Below, piece after piece: positions 1 to 6,129 of a DNA stretch of 8,349 bases. The DNA is from Gammaproteobacteria bacterium. Lineage in GTDB: Bacteria; Pseudomonadota; Gammaproteobacteria; Cardiobacteriales; Wohlfahrtiimonadaceae. The stretch spans positions 1 through 8,349 of the forward strand of contig BHEQ01000075.1 in the NCBI GenBank assembly GCA_003864535.1. Reading direction: 5' to 3'. Below the pieces are notes generated by a model. The model did not search any database and was not told where the DNA came from. It worked only from the letters and a program-made list of their open reading frames with translations. A program made the position numbers and the translations under genes. The first letter of the stretch is position 1, and each line of letters starts with the position of its first letter.

Positions 1-95
1 TTTGGATGCAGTTAAAAGCAGGTTTTGATGCGTTTGAGCGGACTAAAATCCCACCTAATATAGAAGTTATCAATGGACGTTATCATGTGCGCTAG
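1..95 (+). CDS. 3' end of an unidentified protein gene
   Basis: Only this frame is open from the window edge to the TAG at 93-95; the other two forward frames stop within about 30 bases. The visible tail is about 30 residues, including GFDAFERTKIPP, and ends NGRYHVR. I do not recognise the family. The stop codon overlaps the ribosome binding site of mnmE (AGGA at 94-97), so the two genes are probably co-transcribed and perhaps translationally coupled. In many gammaproteobacteria mnmE follows yidC, but this tail lacks the lysine-rich end typical of YidC, so I do not call it that. The coding frame is reasonably sure; the function is unknown. Confidence 0.6.
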   Translation, partial: WMQLKAGFDAFERTKIPPNIEVINGRYHVR

Positions 96-104
96 GAATT
101 ATTC

Positions 105-1538
105 ATGAATCTATCAAACAACATAAATAGCAACATAAACAACAATATAGACACTAATTTTATCCATGAAGATACAATCGCCGCTATTGCAAGCCCTTTA
201 GGTGTTGGCGGTGTTGGTGTTATCCGAGTTTCAGGCGCGCTTGCCTTAACTATTGCCACGCATATTTTAGGTAAAACCCCCAAAACGCGCCATGCCCATT
301 TTTGTGAATTTAATGATGCCGCGGGTATAAAAATTGATGAAGGCTTATTGATCTATTTTAAAGCTCCGCATTCATTTACTGGGGAAGATATTGTTGAATT
401 ACAAGGTCATGGTGGCGTTATTGTCTTGCAACGTGTTTTAAAACGCGTTTTAGAGTTAGGGGCAAAGCCTGCGCGCGCTGGCGAATTTTCCGAACGCGCT
501 TTTTTTAATGGCAAGCTTGATTTAGTCCAAGCCGAGGCTATTCATGATCTCATTAATAGCCAAAGTGAAGCACAGGCAAAAGCTGCGATGGCCTCATTAT
601 CTGGCTTATTTTCAGAAAAAGTTCATAATATTTTTGATCAACTAACTAACTTACGCGTTTATGTCGAGGCTTGTATTGATTTTAGTGATGAAGATATTGA
701 TTTTATTGAACAAGGTGATGTGCGGAATAAAATTAGTGCAACCATAATTAGCGTTACCAATTTATTAGCAAATGCGCAGCAAGGCAAAATATTACGCGAT
801 GGCATGAATATTGTACTGGCAGGGCGACCAAATGCGGGTAAATCAAGCTTATTAAATGCACTCGCAGGCACGCAAACCGCGATAGTTACCGCTATTGCAG
901 GCACAACCCGCGATATTTTAAAAGAGCGGATTGAGATTGATGGCTTACCGCTTAATATCATTGATACCGCAGGAATCCGCGAATCGGATAATATTATTGA
1001 AAGCGAGGGGATTAAACGTGCGCTGCAAGCGATGCAAGATGCTGATTTAGTTTTATGGCTTCATGATGATCAAGCACCTGCTCCATTATCTGACTTAGAA
1101 GATTTAGGAATTGCCCATCTTGATAAAATCATAGTCTTTAATAAGATTGATTTAACTAAAAGACCCGCAGGTATTATTGAGCCCAAGCAATTGATAGATA
1201 ATAATAATAATAATAATATTATCTATCACGAAAGCATGATTGCGATTTGTGCAAAATATCATCAAGGCTTAGATGATTTAAAAATATTAATCAAACAAAA
1301 AATAGGCTTTAAGCCGCAAGAGAGTATATTTAGTGCCAGAGTCCGCCATTTAGATGCGCTTATGCTCGTTTTGGCGCATCTTAATCTTGCGCTTGAGCTT
1401 GTAACTCTTGGGCATAGTATTGAGATCATTGCAGAAGAACTGCGGCTTGCACAAAATAATCTAGCCGAAATTACAGGAAAATTTAGTGCCGATATGCTTC
1501 TAGGTGAGATTTTTGGAAGTTTTTGTATTGGTAAATAA
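105..1538 (+). CDS. mnmE: tRNA uridine-5-carboxymethylaminomethyl(34) synthesis GTPase MnmE (TrmE)
   Basis: MnmE is a cytoplasmic GTPase that works with MnmG to place the carboxymethylaminomethyl group on C5 of wobble U34 in certain tRNAs, using a methylene-tetrahydrofolate carbon. The N-terminal folate-binding domain opens with DTIAAIASPLGVGGVGVIRVSG (residues 23-44). The G domain, inserted in a helical domain, shows G1 GRPNAGKS (240-247), G2 around IAGTTRD (264-270), G3 DTAG (287-290), G4 NKID (346-349) and a G5-like CAK (382-384). The protein ends in the family's catalytic CIGK, with Cys474. At 477 residues it is about 20 longer than E. coli MnmE. The excess is an Asn-rich N-terminal tail (residues 1-20) and an Asn run at 366-371 between G4 and G5. 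The start is supported by AGGA at 94-97, seven bases upstream, and there is no other in-frame ATG before the conserved domain. It probably shares a transcript with the preceding gene. Confidence 0.97.
   Translation: MNLSNNINSNINNNIDTNFIHEDTIAAIASPLGVGGVGVIRVSGALALTIATHILGKTPKTRHAHFCEFNDAAGIKIDEGLLIYFKAPHSFTGEDIVELQGHGGVIVLQRVLKRVLELGAKPARAGEFSERAFFNGKLDLVQAEAIHDLINSQSEAQAKAAMASLSGLFSEKVHNIFDQLTNLRVYVEACIDFSDEDIDFIEQGDVRNKISATIISVTNLLANAQQGKILRDGMNIVLAGRPNAGKSSLLNALAGTQTAIVTAIAGTTRDILKERIEIDGLPLNIIDTAGIRESDNIIESEGIKRALQAMQDADLVLWLHDDQAPAPLSDLEDLGIAHLDKIIVFNKIDLTKRPAGIIEPKQLIDNNNNNNIIYHESMIAICAKYHQGLDDLKILIKQKIGFKPQESIFSARVRHLDALMLVLAHLNLALELVTLGHSIEIIAEELRLAQNNLAEITGKFSADMLLGEIFGSFCIGK
1192..1228 (+). 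repeat. AAT/ATA trinucleotide tract inside a 12-bp perfect inverted repeat, within mnmE
   Basis: Seven ATA units (1198-1218) encode six consecutive Asn residues of MnmE. The tract lies in an inverted repeat whose arms, TGATAGATAATA (1192-1203) and TATTATCTATCA (1217-1228), are perfectly complementary across a 13-base loop. Because the unit is three bases, copy-number change would lengthen or shorten the Asn run without shifting the frame. The hairpin would form in both DNA and mRNA. Its location between G4 and G5 is where the family normally has a short, variable linker. Confidence 0.85.
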
Positions 1539-1541
1539 ATC

Positions 1542-1590
1542 AACCCCTAAATCCAGCTCCTCCCTTGCGAAGGGGAGGTTTAGAGGGGTT
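1542..1590. repeat. Nested imperfect palindrome between convergent genes; possible bidirectional terminator
   Basis: Outer arms AACCCCTAAA (1542-1551) and TTTAGAGGGGTT (1579-1590) pair with a two-base bulge. Inner arms CCTCCCTT and AAGGGGAGG pair around a GCG loop with one base unpaired. The element is far more G+C rich than its surroundings. It resembles the short dispersed intergenic palindromes (CCCCTNNAAA...CTCCCCTT-AAGGGGAG type) found in many bacterial genomes. It sits between the ends of mnmE (+) and the U32 gene (-), with T-rich DNA following it on both strands, so it may end transcription in both directions. Whether it is repeated elsewhere cannot be seen here. Confidence 0.65.
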
Positions 1591-1658
1591 CTTTTAAATC
1601 CTTAACTTAATGACGTTTATGGTTAAGGCTTGGGAGAGGTAGCTTTTATAAATTAGCT

Positions 1659-3161
1659 TTATTCAGCAATATATCTTGCCAGCATTGTCATCGGGTTCGT
1701 CACACCAATATCTGCATAAAACACGTGTCCTGAACCTTTTGCGACAGTTTCAAATACACCTTTTTCTGTTTGGAGAGATTGCAAAATAATATCGCGATTA
1801 CCTTGCAAATTATTGTGTGAATCAGCTTGAATCGGTGTGATTACCTCAAGTTTATCCCCAACACTAAATTTATTTTTGACTTCCAAGCGCGATAGCCCAG
1901 TTACAGGATCATAAGCTGATACTTGCGCGACAAATTGCTGCCGAAAATGGATAGAATTACCCGTTAAGTAATTTTGATAAGCATGTGGTGCATGACGCTG
2001 CAAGAAGCCATCAGTATAGCCGCGATTAGCCAGCCCATCTAATTTGCCATATAACTCAGGGTTAAATGGCTTGCCCGCAAGTGCATCTAACATCGCCTGT
2101 TTATAAATCTGGGCGGTGCGTGCTACGTAATAATGTGATTTAGTGCGCCCTTCAATTTTCAAAGAATCAACACCAATTTCAATGAGTTTATGCACATGTT
2201 GGATTGCACGTAAATCACGCGAGTTCATAATATAGGTGCCATTTTCATCTTCACTAATCTCCATCCACTCACCCTTGCGCTGATTATTTTCTTGGATAAG
2301 GTAGGTTTCAGTGGCTTCACGGTGAGGATTATAATTGCCATCCATGCTTGATCCGCCATCAATGGGATCATCAAACGCTGAGCTTTCTAAGGCATTTTGG
2401 ATAAATTTAAGCGGATCATCAGCATTATTAGGATTAACTTGTGGAAAAGGAATTGACTGCGGATGATTTGATCCTTCCGTGTAAATTTTACTTAAATCAG
2501 TCGCTTGAGTTACAAATTCGCCTTCAGGAGTTTCTTTGGCAGAGGTTAAGCCATAATTCCAACGGCAAGCATTGGTACAAGTACCTTGATTAGCATCACG
2601 ATGATTAAAATATCCAGATAATAAACAACGCCCAGAATAGGCGATACATAACGCGCCATGCACAAATACTTCCAGCTCTATATCGGGGCATTCTTGGCGG
2701 ATTTCATGGATTTCATTCATAGATAACTCACGCGATAAAATAATCCGCGTCAAGCCTATTTTTTGCCAAAATTTAACCGTGGCACTATTTACCGTATTTG
2801 CTTGAACGGATAAATGAATCGGCATATCCGGCCAGCGTTCACGCGCAAGCATGATTAAACCTGGATCTGCCATAATTAAGGCATCAGGCTTAAGCGCGAT
2901 TACGGGCGATAAATCATCCATGAAAGTTTTAAGTTTAGCCCCATGCGGCATGGTGTTAAGTGCTAAAAAGAATTTTTTAGAGTGTTCATGGGCATACTCT
3001 ATGCCAATTTTAAGGCGCTCTTCATTTTTAAAATCGTTATTGCGGGCGCGTAAACTATAGCGCGGCAAGCCTGCATAAACTGCATCAGCTCCATAGGCAA
3101 AAGCATATTTCAAATTCTCAAACGTGCCCGCAGGCGCGAGCAACTCTATCTTGCGTGTCAT
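1659..3161 (-). CDS. trhP: Peptidase U32 family protein, TrhP (YegQ)-type tRNA hydroxylation protein
   Basis: E. coli TrhP (YegQ) is needed, with prephenate, for hydroxylation of tRNA U34 to 5-hydroxyuridine, the precursor of cmo5U/mcmo5U; despite the family name it is not known as a protease in that role. The N-terminus (KIELLAPAGTFENLKYAFAY, then GADAVYAGL) is typical. The U32 signature EVFVHGALCIAYSGRCLLSG covers residues 164-183. Cys172, Cys179, Cys195 and Cys199 are placed like the family's iron-sulfur ligands. GTYIMNSRDLRAIQHV (308-323) and LKIEGRTKS (334-342) are also conserved. The protein is 500 residues against about 453 in E. coli; the excess is an acidic, Asn/Pro-rich stretch between W201 and G308. 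AAGGA (minus strand, 3169-3173) lies seven to eight bases before the ATG. The gene converges on mnmE. The family call is firm; the exact hydroxylation role is by homology. Confidence 0.93.
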   Translation of the reverse strand: MTRKIELLAPAGTFENLKYAFAYGADAVYAGLPRYSLRARNNDFKNEERLKIGIEYAHEHSKKFFLALNTMPHGAKLKTFMDDLSPVIALKPDALIMADPGLIMLARERWPDMPIHLSVQANTVNSATVKFWQKIGLTRIILSRELSMNEIHEIRQECPDIELEVFVHGALCIAYSGRCLLSGYFNHRDANQGTCTNACRWNYGLTSAKETPEGEFVTQATDLSKIYTEGSNHPQSIPFPQVNPNNADDPLKFIQNALESSAFDDPIDGGSSMDGNYNPHREATETYLIQENNQRKGEWMEISEDENGTYIMNSRDLRAIQHVHKLIEIGVDSLKIEGRTKSHYYVARTAQIYKQAMLDALAGKPFNPELYGKLDGLANRGYTDGFLQRHAPHAYQNYLTGNSIHFRQQFVAQVSAYDPVTGLSRLEVKNKFSVGDKLEVITPIQADSHNNLQGNRDIILQSLQTEKGVFETVAKGSGHVFYADIGVTNPMTMLARYIAE

Positions 3162-3208
3162 AAAAATATCCTTACAGGGGATGAAAGCATATAGCTTAAA
3201 AGGCGCTT

Positions 3209-3214
3209 ATTATA
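3209..3214 (-). promoter_or_regulatory. Candidate -10 box for the U32 gene
   Basis: The minus strand reads a perfect TATAAT here, placing a transcription start near 3202 and giving an untranslated leader of about 40 bases ahead of the U32 start at 3161. I see no good -35 hexamer 16-18 bases upstream, so this is a weak call based on one box in A+T-rich DNA. Confidence 0.35.
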
Positions 3215-3269
3215 ATCAAAACTGCTAAAAAGCGTTATTTGTTTTGATATAAGCAGCATTCCGAACTAA

Positions 3270-3580
3270 TTATTAAAAATCATTGCTAATGGTGATCTTG
3301 CCTATATTTTGAGCACGCTAGATTTTTTTGAGGAAGTCAAAAAAAATTATATTGCAGAACATGGTCCTCTTGAAATTGATTGTCCTGATCATTAGTAAAT
3401 GATTTCAAGGATGAGTTCGGGAGCGTTTATGTGCAATTTGCAAGAGATCACCACGAGGGAGGATCATTGCTCATGATGATCTTGAGCAAATAGATTGACA
3501 TTTATCGATTTGATATTGATAAATATATGCCTATGATTAAAGAGGGTTTAACCGGTAAGAAGAAACTCGGTGGTAAATAA
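3270..3580 (+). pseudogene. Degraded protein-coding remnant, family not recognised
   Basis: Two neighbouring frames read like real protein but are broken. Frame A runs from just after a TAA at 3267-3269 to the TAG at 3393-3395 and includes ANGDLAYILSTLDFFEEVKK and AEHGPLEIDCPDH. Frame B, offset by one, continues from about 3389: NDFKDEFGSVYVQFARDHHE to an in-frame TAG at 3491-3493. It then resumes in the same frame, DIYRFDIDKYMPMIKEGL, and ends in a lysine-rich tail at TAA 3578-3580. So at least one frameshift (about 3380-3400) and one nonsense codon separate three protein-like pieces adding to about 100 residues. No start codon with a ribosome binding site is visible. I do not recognise the family. 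The pieces could be chance, but their amino acid composition is unlike random A+T-rich translation. Confidence 0.45.
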
Positions 3581-3673
3581 TGCTGAATAAATTAGATATG
3601 GTCACGGTCAATCAGTTCATCTTATAAAACCTTTAAGATAATTTACTAACACACCGCGTTTCTTAAAAAAATG

Positions 3674-3770
3674 AAGCAACTATCTGAAATTAACTATATT
3701 ATATCTTTTCTTACCGATATATTGTCCTAATTGGCATATCTATCAATAGGAAAGTTCAAAATAGTTGCTT
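3674..3770. repeat. 97-bp segment bounded by inverted repeats, possibly a miniature mobile element
   Basis: The left end AAGCAACTAT (3674-3683) and the right end ATAGTTGCTT (3761-3770) are perfect 10-base inverted repeats. Allowing a one-base gap, the pairing extends further inward (CTGAA on the left against TTCAAA on the right). The 77 bases between are A+T rich and non-coding; the longest in-frame reading is a 19-codon ORF from 3671 without a ribosome binding site. Terminal inverted repeats around a short non-coding core are typical of miniature inverted-repeat elements, but I see no clear target-site duplication, so a simple regulatory inverted repeat remains possible. Confidence 0.4.
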
Positions 3771-3794
3771 AATTAAATTAATTACTTATATAAT
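3765..3794 (+). promoter_or_regulatory. Candidate promoter for dctQM
   Basis: TTGCTT (3765-3770) and a perfect TATAAT (3789-3794) are separated by 18 bases, predicting a start near 3801 and a leader of about 135 bases before dctQ. The -35 box lies inside the right arm of the 97-bp inverted-repeat segment. The -35 match is only partial and the region is A+T rich, so the call is tentative. Confidence 0.4.
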
Positions 3795-3816
3795 TTCTTT
3801 ACTATAAAACTGAATA

Positions 3817-3840
3817 AATAGATGTGCCCTAATAGATGTG
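3817..3840. promoter_or_regulatory. Direct repeat AATAGATGTG, possible regulator site
   Basis: AATAGATGTG occurs at 3817-3826 and again at 3831-3840, a 14-base period. If the promoter at 3765-3794 is right, the pair lies about 15-40 bases downstream of the start, a position where a bound repressor would block transcription of dctQM. Two copies alone are weak evidence, and no regulator gene is visible in the window. Confidence 0.35.
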
Positions 3841-3935
3841 TCTATTAACAAAAAAACCTATTCATCTAATTAAATAATAATTAGTTAAATAGCCCTTTAT
3901 ATCTATTGTTTAACTTAACTTAAGGAAAATATAAT

Positions 3936-4571
3936 ATGTTTATGCGTATTTATAGCTTTATGGATAAGGCGTGGCAGAAAATAGAAATTATTCTAACTGT
4001 TTTCATTTTAACAGCGATGACTCTTGTTACATTTGCCTACACCATTATCAACAACTTATACTCATTTTTTTATTATCTTGCTGAAAAGATTCCTTTCGGA
4101 CATAGCTTGTTTATGTTTATTGGGGATAAATTGCTCGATGCTACCTATTTTCTAGGCTGGACAAATGCCTTTACTAAAGCCTGCTTTGCATGGCTTATTT
4201 TCTTTTGTATGTCGTATGGTGTGCGTGTTGGTGGGCATATTGGGATAGATGCTTTAGTTACACTTTTTAAAACACCAACGCAAAAAATATTAGGCTTAAT
4301 AGGTTTAGCTGCGTGTTTAGGTTATGCAGGAATTATGTTGGTTTCCAGCATTAATTGGGTTTGGACATTTTATATGCTTGGTACAGAAGCCGAAGATTTA
4401 GAACAACTCCATATTTTAAAATGGCATATCAGCATCATGGTTCCAATTGGTTTTTGTTTGGTAATTATCCGTTATCTAGAAATTGGTTATCGCATTTTTA
4501 CAAATCAGCAATTAGGCTTAGGTCTTGCTAATGAAGTTAACGATGCTTTAGAACTTCAAGAAAAAAATTAA
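3936..4571 (+). CDS. dctQ: TRAP transporter small permease subunit DctQ
   Basis: DctQ is the small membrane subunit of tripartite ATP-independent periplasmic transporters, which use an ion gradient and a periplasmic receptor to import organic acids. The 211-residue protein shows four hydrophobic segments, near residues 18-40, 81-97, 117-137 and 165-185. The family-typical stretch around the second one reads FAWLIFFCMSYGVRVGGHIG (84-103), followed by IDALV. The loop between segments 1 and 2 (about 41-80) is long and partly hydrophobic. Start ATG 3936 has AAGGA at 3922-3926, nine bases upstream; the ATG two codons later is too far from it. dctM starts 28 bases downstream, so the two form one unit. 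No receptor gene (dctP) is adjacent. The substrate is probably a C4-dicarboxylate, because its DctM partner resembles that subgroup. Confidence 0.93.
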   Translation: MFMRIYSFMDKAWQKIEIILTVFILTAMTLVTFAYTIINNLYSFFYYLAEKIPFGHSLFMFIGDKLLDATYFLGWTNAFTKACFAWLIFFCMSYGVRVGGHIGIDALVTLFKTPTQKILGLIGLAACLGYAGIMLVSSINWVWTFYMLGTEAEDLEQLHILKWHISIMVPIGFCLVIIRYLEIGYRIFTNQQLGLGLANEVNDALELQEKN

Positions 4572-4584
4572 TAAAACATTAGAT

Positions 4585-4590
4585 GAGGAG
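4585..4590 (+). promoter_or_regulatory. Ribosome binding site that sets the dctM start
   Basis: GAGGAG lies directly against an in-frame ATG at 4591, leaving no spacer, and nine bases before the ATG at 4600. The second ATG is therefore the likely start. It gives a 427-residue DctM beginning MTILFLF, which agrees with the usual start and length of close C4-dicarboxylate DctM proteins as I recall them. Confidence 0.8.
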
Positions 4591-4599
4591 ATGTTAAAC

Positions 4600-5883
4600 A
4601 TGACAATTTTATTTTTATTCACCCTTTTATTTACACTCATGCTTATTGGCGTACCTATTGCAATCTCGCTAGGTCTTGCAAGCGTGCTTACTATTTTCTT
4701 TTTTAGCCCAGACTCACCCGGTGGGCTTGTTATTAAGATGTTTGAAACATCTGAACACACAACTTTATTAGCCATCCCATTCTTCTTACTTTCTGGCGCA
4801 TTTATGACCACAGGTGGGGTTGCACGGCGTTTGATTGATTTTGCTAATATTTGCGTTGGCCATATTCGCGGTGGTTTAGCCATTGGCTCGGTGCTTGCTT
4901 GTATGCTCTTTGCAGCCCTTTCAGGCTCAAGCCCTGCAACTGTTGCAGCTGTTGGCTCTATCGCAATTGCAGGCATGGTTCGCTCAGGTTATCCTAAAGA
5001 ATTTGGCGCAGGTATAATTTGTAATGCAGGTACACTTGGGATTTTAATCCCACCATCGATTGTGATGGTAGTGTATGCCGCGGCAACGGAACAATCAGTT
5101 GGTAAGATGTTTATTGCAGGAATAGTCCCTGGTTTATTATTAGGTTTAATTTTAATGGTCGCAATTTATATTGTGGCACGCATTAAAAATCTACCAGCAC
5201 AACCTCGGGCAAGCTTTCGGGAATGGCTAAGATCGTTTAGAAAAGCGGCGTGGGGATTATCTTTAATCGTTGTAATTTTAGGCGGTATTTATTCTGGAAT
5301 GTACACCCCAACTGAAGCTGCCGCGGTTGCTGCGGTTTATTCTGCTTGTATTGCTTTATTTGTTTATAAAGATATGCGCATCAAAGATTGCCCAAAAGTT
5401 ATTTTAGAATCAGGCAAAATGACGGTGATGTTAATGTTTATCATCGCCAATGCTATGATTTTCGCACATGTATTAACGACAGAACAAATTCCACAAACAA
5501 TCGCGGCGTATGTGAATGAGCTTGGCTTATCGCCATGGATGTTCTTGTTGATTGTTAATATTGTGCTCTTAATTGCAGGTAACTTTATGGAACCTTCCGC
5601 AATAATTTTGATTCTAGCACCTATTTTTTTCCCGATTGCAATGGAGCTCGGCATTGATCCAATTCATCTAGGTATTATAATGGTGGTCAATATGGAGATT
5701 GGATTGATAACTCCGCCTGTTGGTTTGAATTTATTTGTAACCTCAGCGGTAACAGGTATGCCGTTAACTAAAACTATAAAAGCCGCCATGCCTTGGCTTA
5801 TGCTTTTATTAGTCTTTTTAATGTTCGTAACCTATATTCCTGGTATTTCTTTAGGTCTTGTTAATTGGCTCTATGTTGATTAA
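4600..5883 (+). CDS. dctM: TRAP transporter large permease subunit DctM (C4-dicarboxylate type)
   Basis: DctM is the large, ion-coupled transport subunit, normally about 12 membrane spans, and works in the inner membrane with DctQ and a periplasmic DctP receptor. From the chosen start it has 427 residues and is hydrophobic throughout. Conserved stretches include IPFFLLSGAFMTTGGVARRL (59-78), SGSSPATVAAVGS (108-120), AGTLGILIPPS (143-153), TPTEAAAVAAVYSA (236-249), AGNFMEPSAIILILAP (326-341) and LITPPVGLNLFVTSAVTG (369-386). The SGSS and TPPVG hairpins correspond to the sodium- and substrate-binding region of solved TRAP structures. The sequence closely resembles the C4-dicarboxylate (malate, fumarate, succinate) DctM of pseudomonads and relatives. 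An ATG at 4591 would add three residues but abuts the ribosome binding site. A hairpin terminator follows at 6028-6078. Confidence 0.96.
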   Translation: MTILFLFTLLFTLMLIGVPIAISLGLASVLTIFFFSPDSPGGLVIKMFETSEHTTLLAIPFFLLSGAFMTTGGVARRLIDFANICVGHIRGGLAIGSVLACMLFAALSGSSPATVAAVGSIAIAGMVRSGYPKEFGAGIICNAGTLGILIPPSIVMVVYAAATEQSVGKMFIAGIVPGLLLGLILMVAIYIVARIKNLPAQPRASFREWLRSFRKAAWGLSLIVVILGGIYSGMYTPTEAAAVAAVYSACIALFVYKDMRIKDCPKVILESGKMTVMLMFIIANAMIFAHVLTTEQIPQTIAAYVNELGLSPWMFLLIVNIVLLIAGNFMEPSAIILILAPIFFPIAMELGIDPIHLGIIMVVNMEIGLITPPVGLNLFVTSAVTGMPLTKTIKAAMPWLMLLLVFLMFVTYIPGISLGLVNWLYVD

Positions 5884-5900
5884 ATTTAGGATTTATATCA

Positions 5901-5922
5901 AAAATATTATAAAAATATTATA
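5901..5922. repeat. Two tandem copies of AAAATATTATA
   Basis: An 11-base unit is perfectly duplicated at 5901-5911 and 5912-5922, just after dctM. It is purely A/T and looks like replication slippage. I see no function for it. The rest of 5884-6027 is A+T-rich non-coding DNA with no feature I can support. Confidence 0.7.
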
Positions 5923-6027
5923 AAAAACAGGAAAAATTTTAAAAAAGGTAGCATAAATTAAAAAAGTGCAGTAAATTTCTAGGAAATTATCAGTAAATTT
6001 TTTAAGGACACACTAACCTTCATTAAT

Positions 6028-6078
6028 AAAAAGAAGCAGCAGCCTAAGTCCGCAATAAGACGAATGCTGCTTCTTTTT
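6028..6078 (+). terminator. Rho-independent terminator after dctM, with an unusually large loop
   Basis: AAAAAGAAGCAGCA (6028-6041) and TGCTGCTTCTTTTT (6065-6078) form a perfect 14-bp stem ending in a T run. The loop is 23 bases (6042-6064), long for a terminator, and contains a weak GTC/GAC inner pairing. It lies about 150 bases after dctM and 50 before gdhA, so it probably ends the dctQM transcript and isolates gdhA. Because the arms carry A and T runs outside the core, the stem could terminate in both directions. Confidence 0.8.
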
Positions 6079-6129
6079 GCACTTTATTTAAATTTTTAAC
6101 TTTACTTAAAATAGGAAAACAGGGAAATA

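Larger units (their letters stand above)
3162..3935. other. 774-bp interval without an intact gene
   Basis: This divergent interval lies between the U32 gene (-) and dctQ (+). From left to right it holds the U32 leader and its -10 box, a broken forward reading frame (3270-3580), about 90 bases in which I see nothing (3581-3673), a 97-bp segment bounded by inverted repeats (3674-3770), and a candidate promoter with direct repeats leading into dctQ. A seven-base inverted repeat, CTAATTA at 3866-3872 and TAATTAG at 3878-3884, lies just before dctQ. I see no intact open frame long enough to call a gene on either strand. Confidence 0.7.

Noticed and set aside
92..283. Reverse-strand open frame opposite the start of mnmE
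   Set aside because: It overlaps a certain gene, its translation is low-complexity and shows no recognisable motif; it is a shadow of mnmE.
1198..1218. Phase-variable switch at the ATA tract in mnmE
   Set aside because: The unit is three bases, so copy-number changes cannot turn the frame on or off; only Asn run length would vary.
3270..3580. Decayed dctP receptor upstream of dctQ
   Set aside because: None of the pieces shows a signal peptide or DctP-type motifs, and the combined length is about a third of a DctP protein.
3671..3730. A 19-codon forward ORF beginning MKQLSEINY
   Set aside because: No ribosome binding site, very short, and it starts at the left inverted repeat; chance is the simplest explanation.
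5364..5654. Reverse-strand open frame inside dctM
   Set aside because: It lies wholly within a well-supported gene and has no ribosome binding site or family resemblance.
5884..6027. A+T-rich tract as a replication origin
   Set aside because: No DnaA-box cluster or iteron array is visible, only two copies of an 11-base A/T unit.
6042..6064. tRNA-like or riboswitch structure in the terminator loop
   Set aside because: Too short, with only a three-base inner pairing and no known conserved motif.
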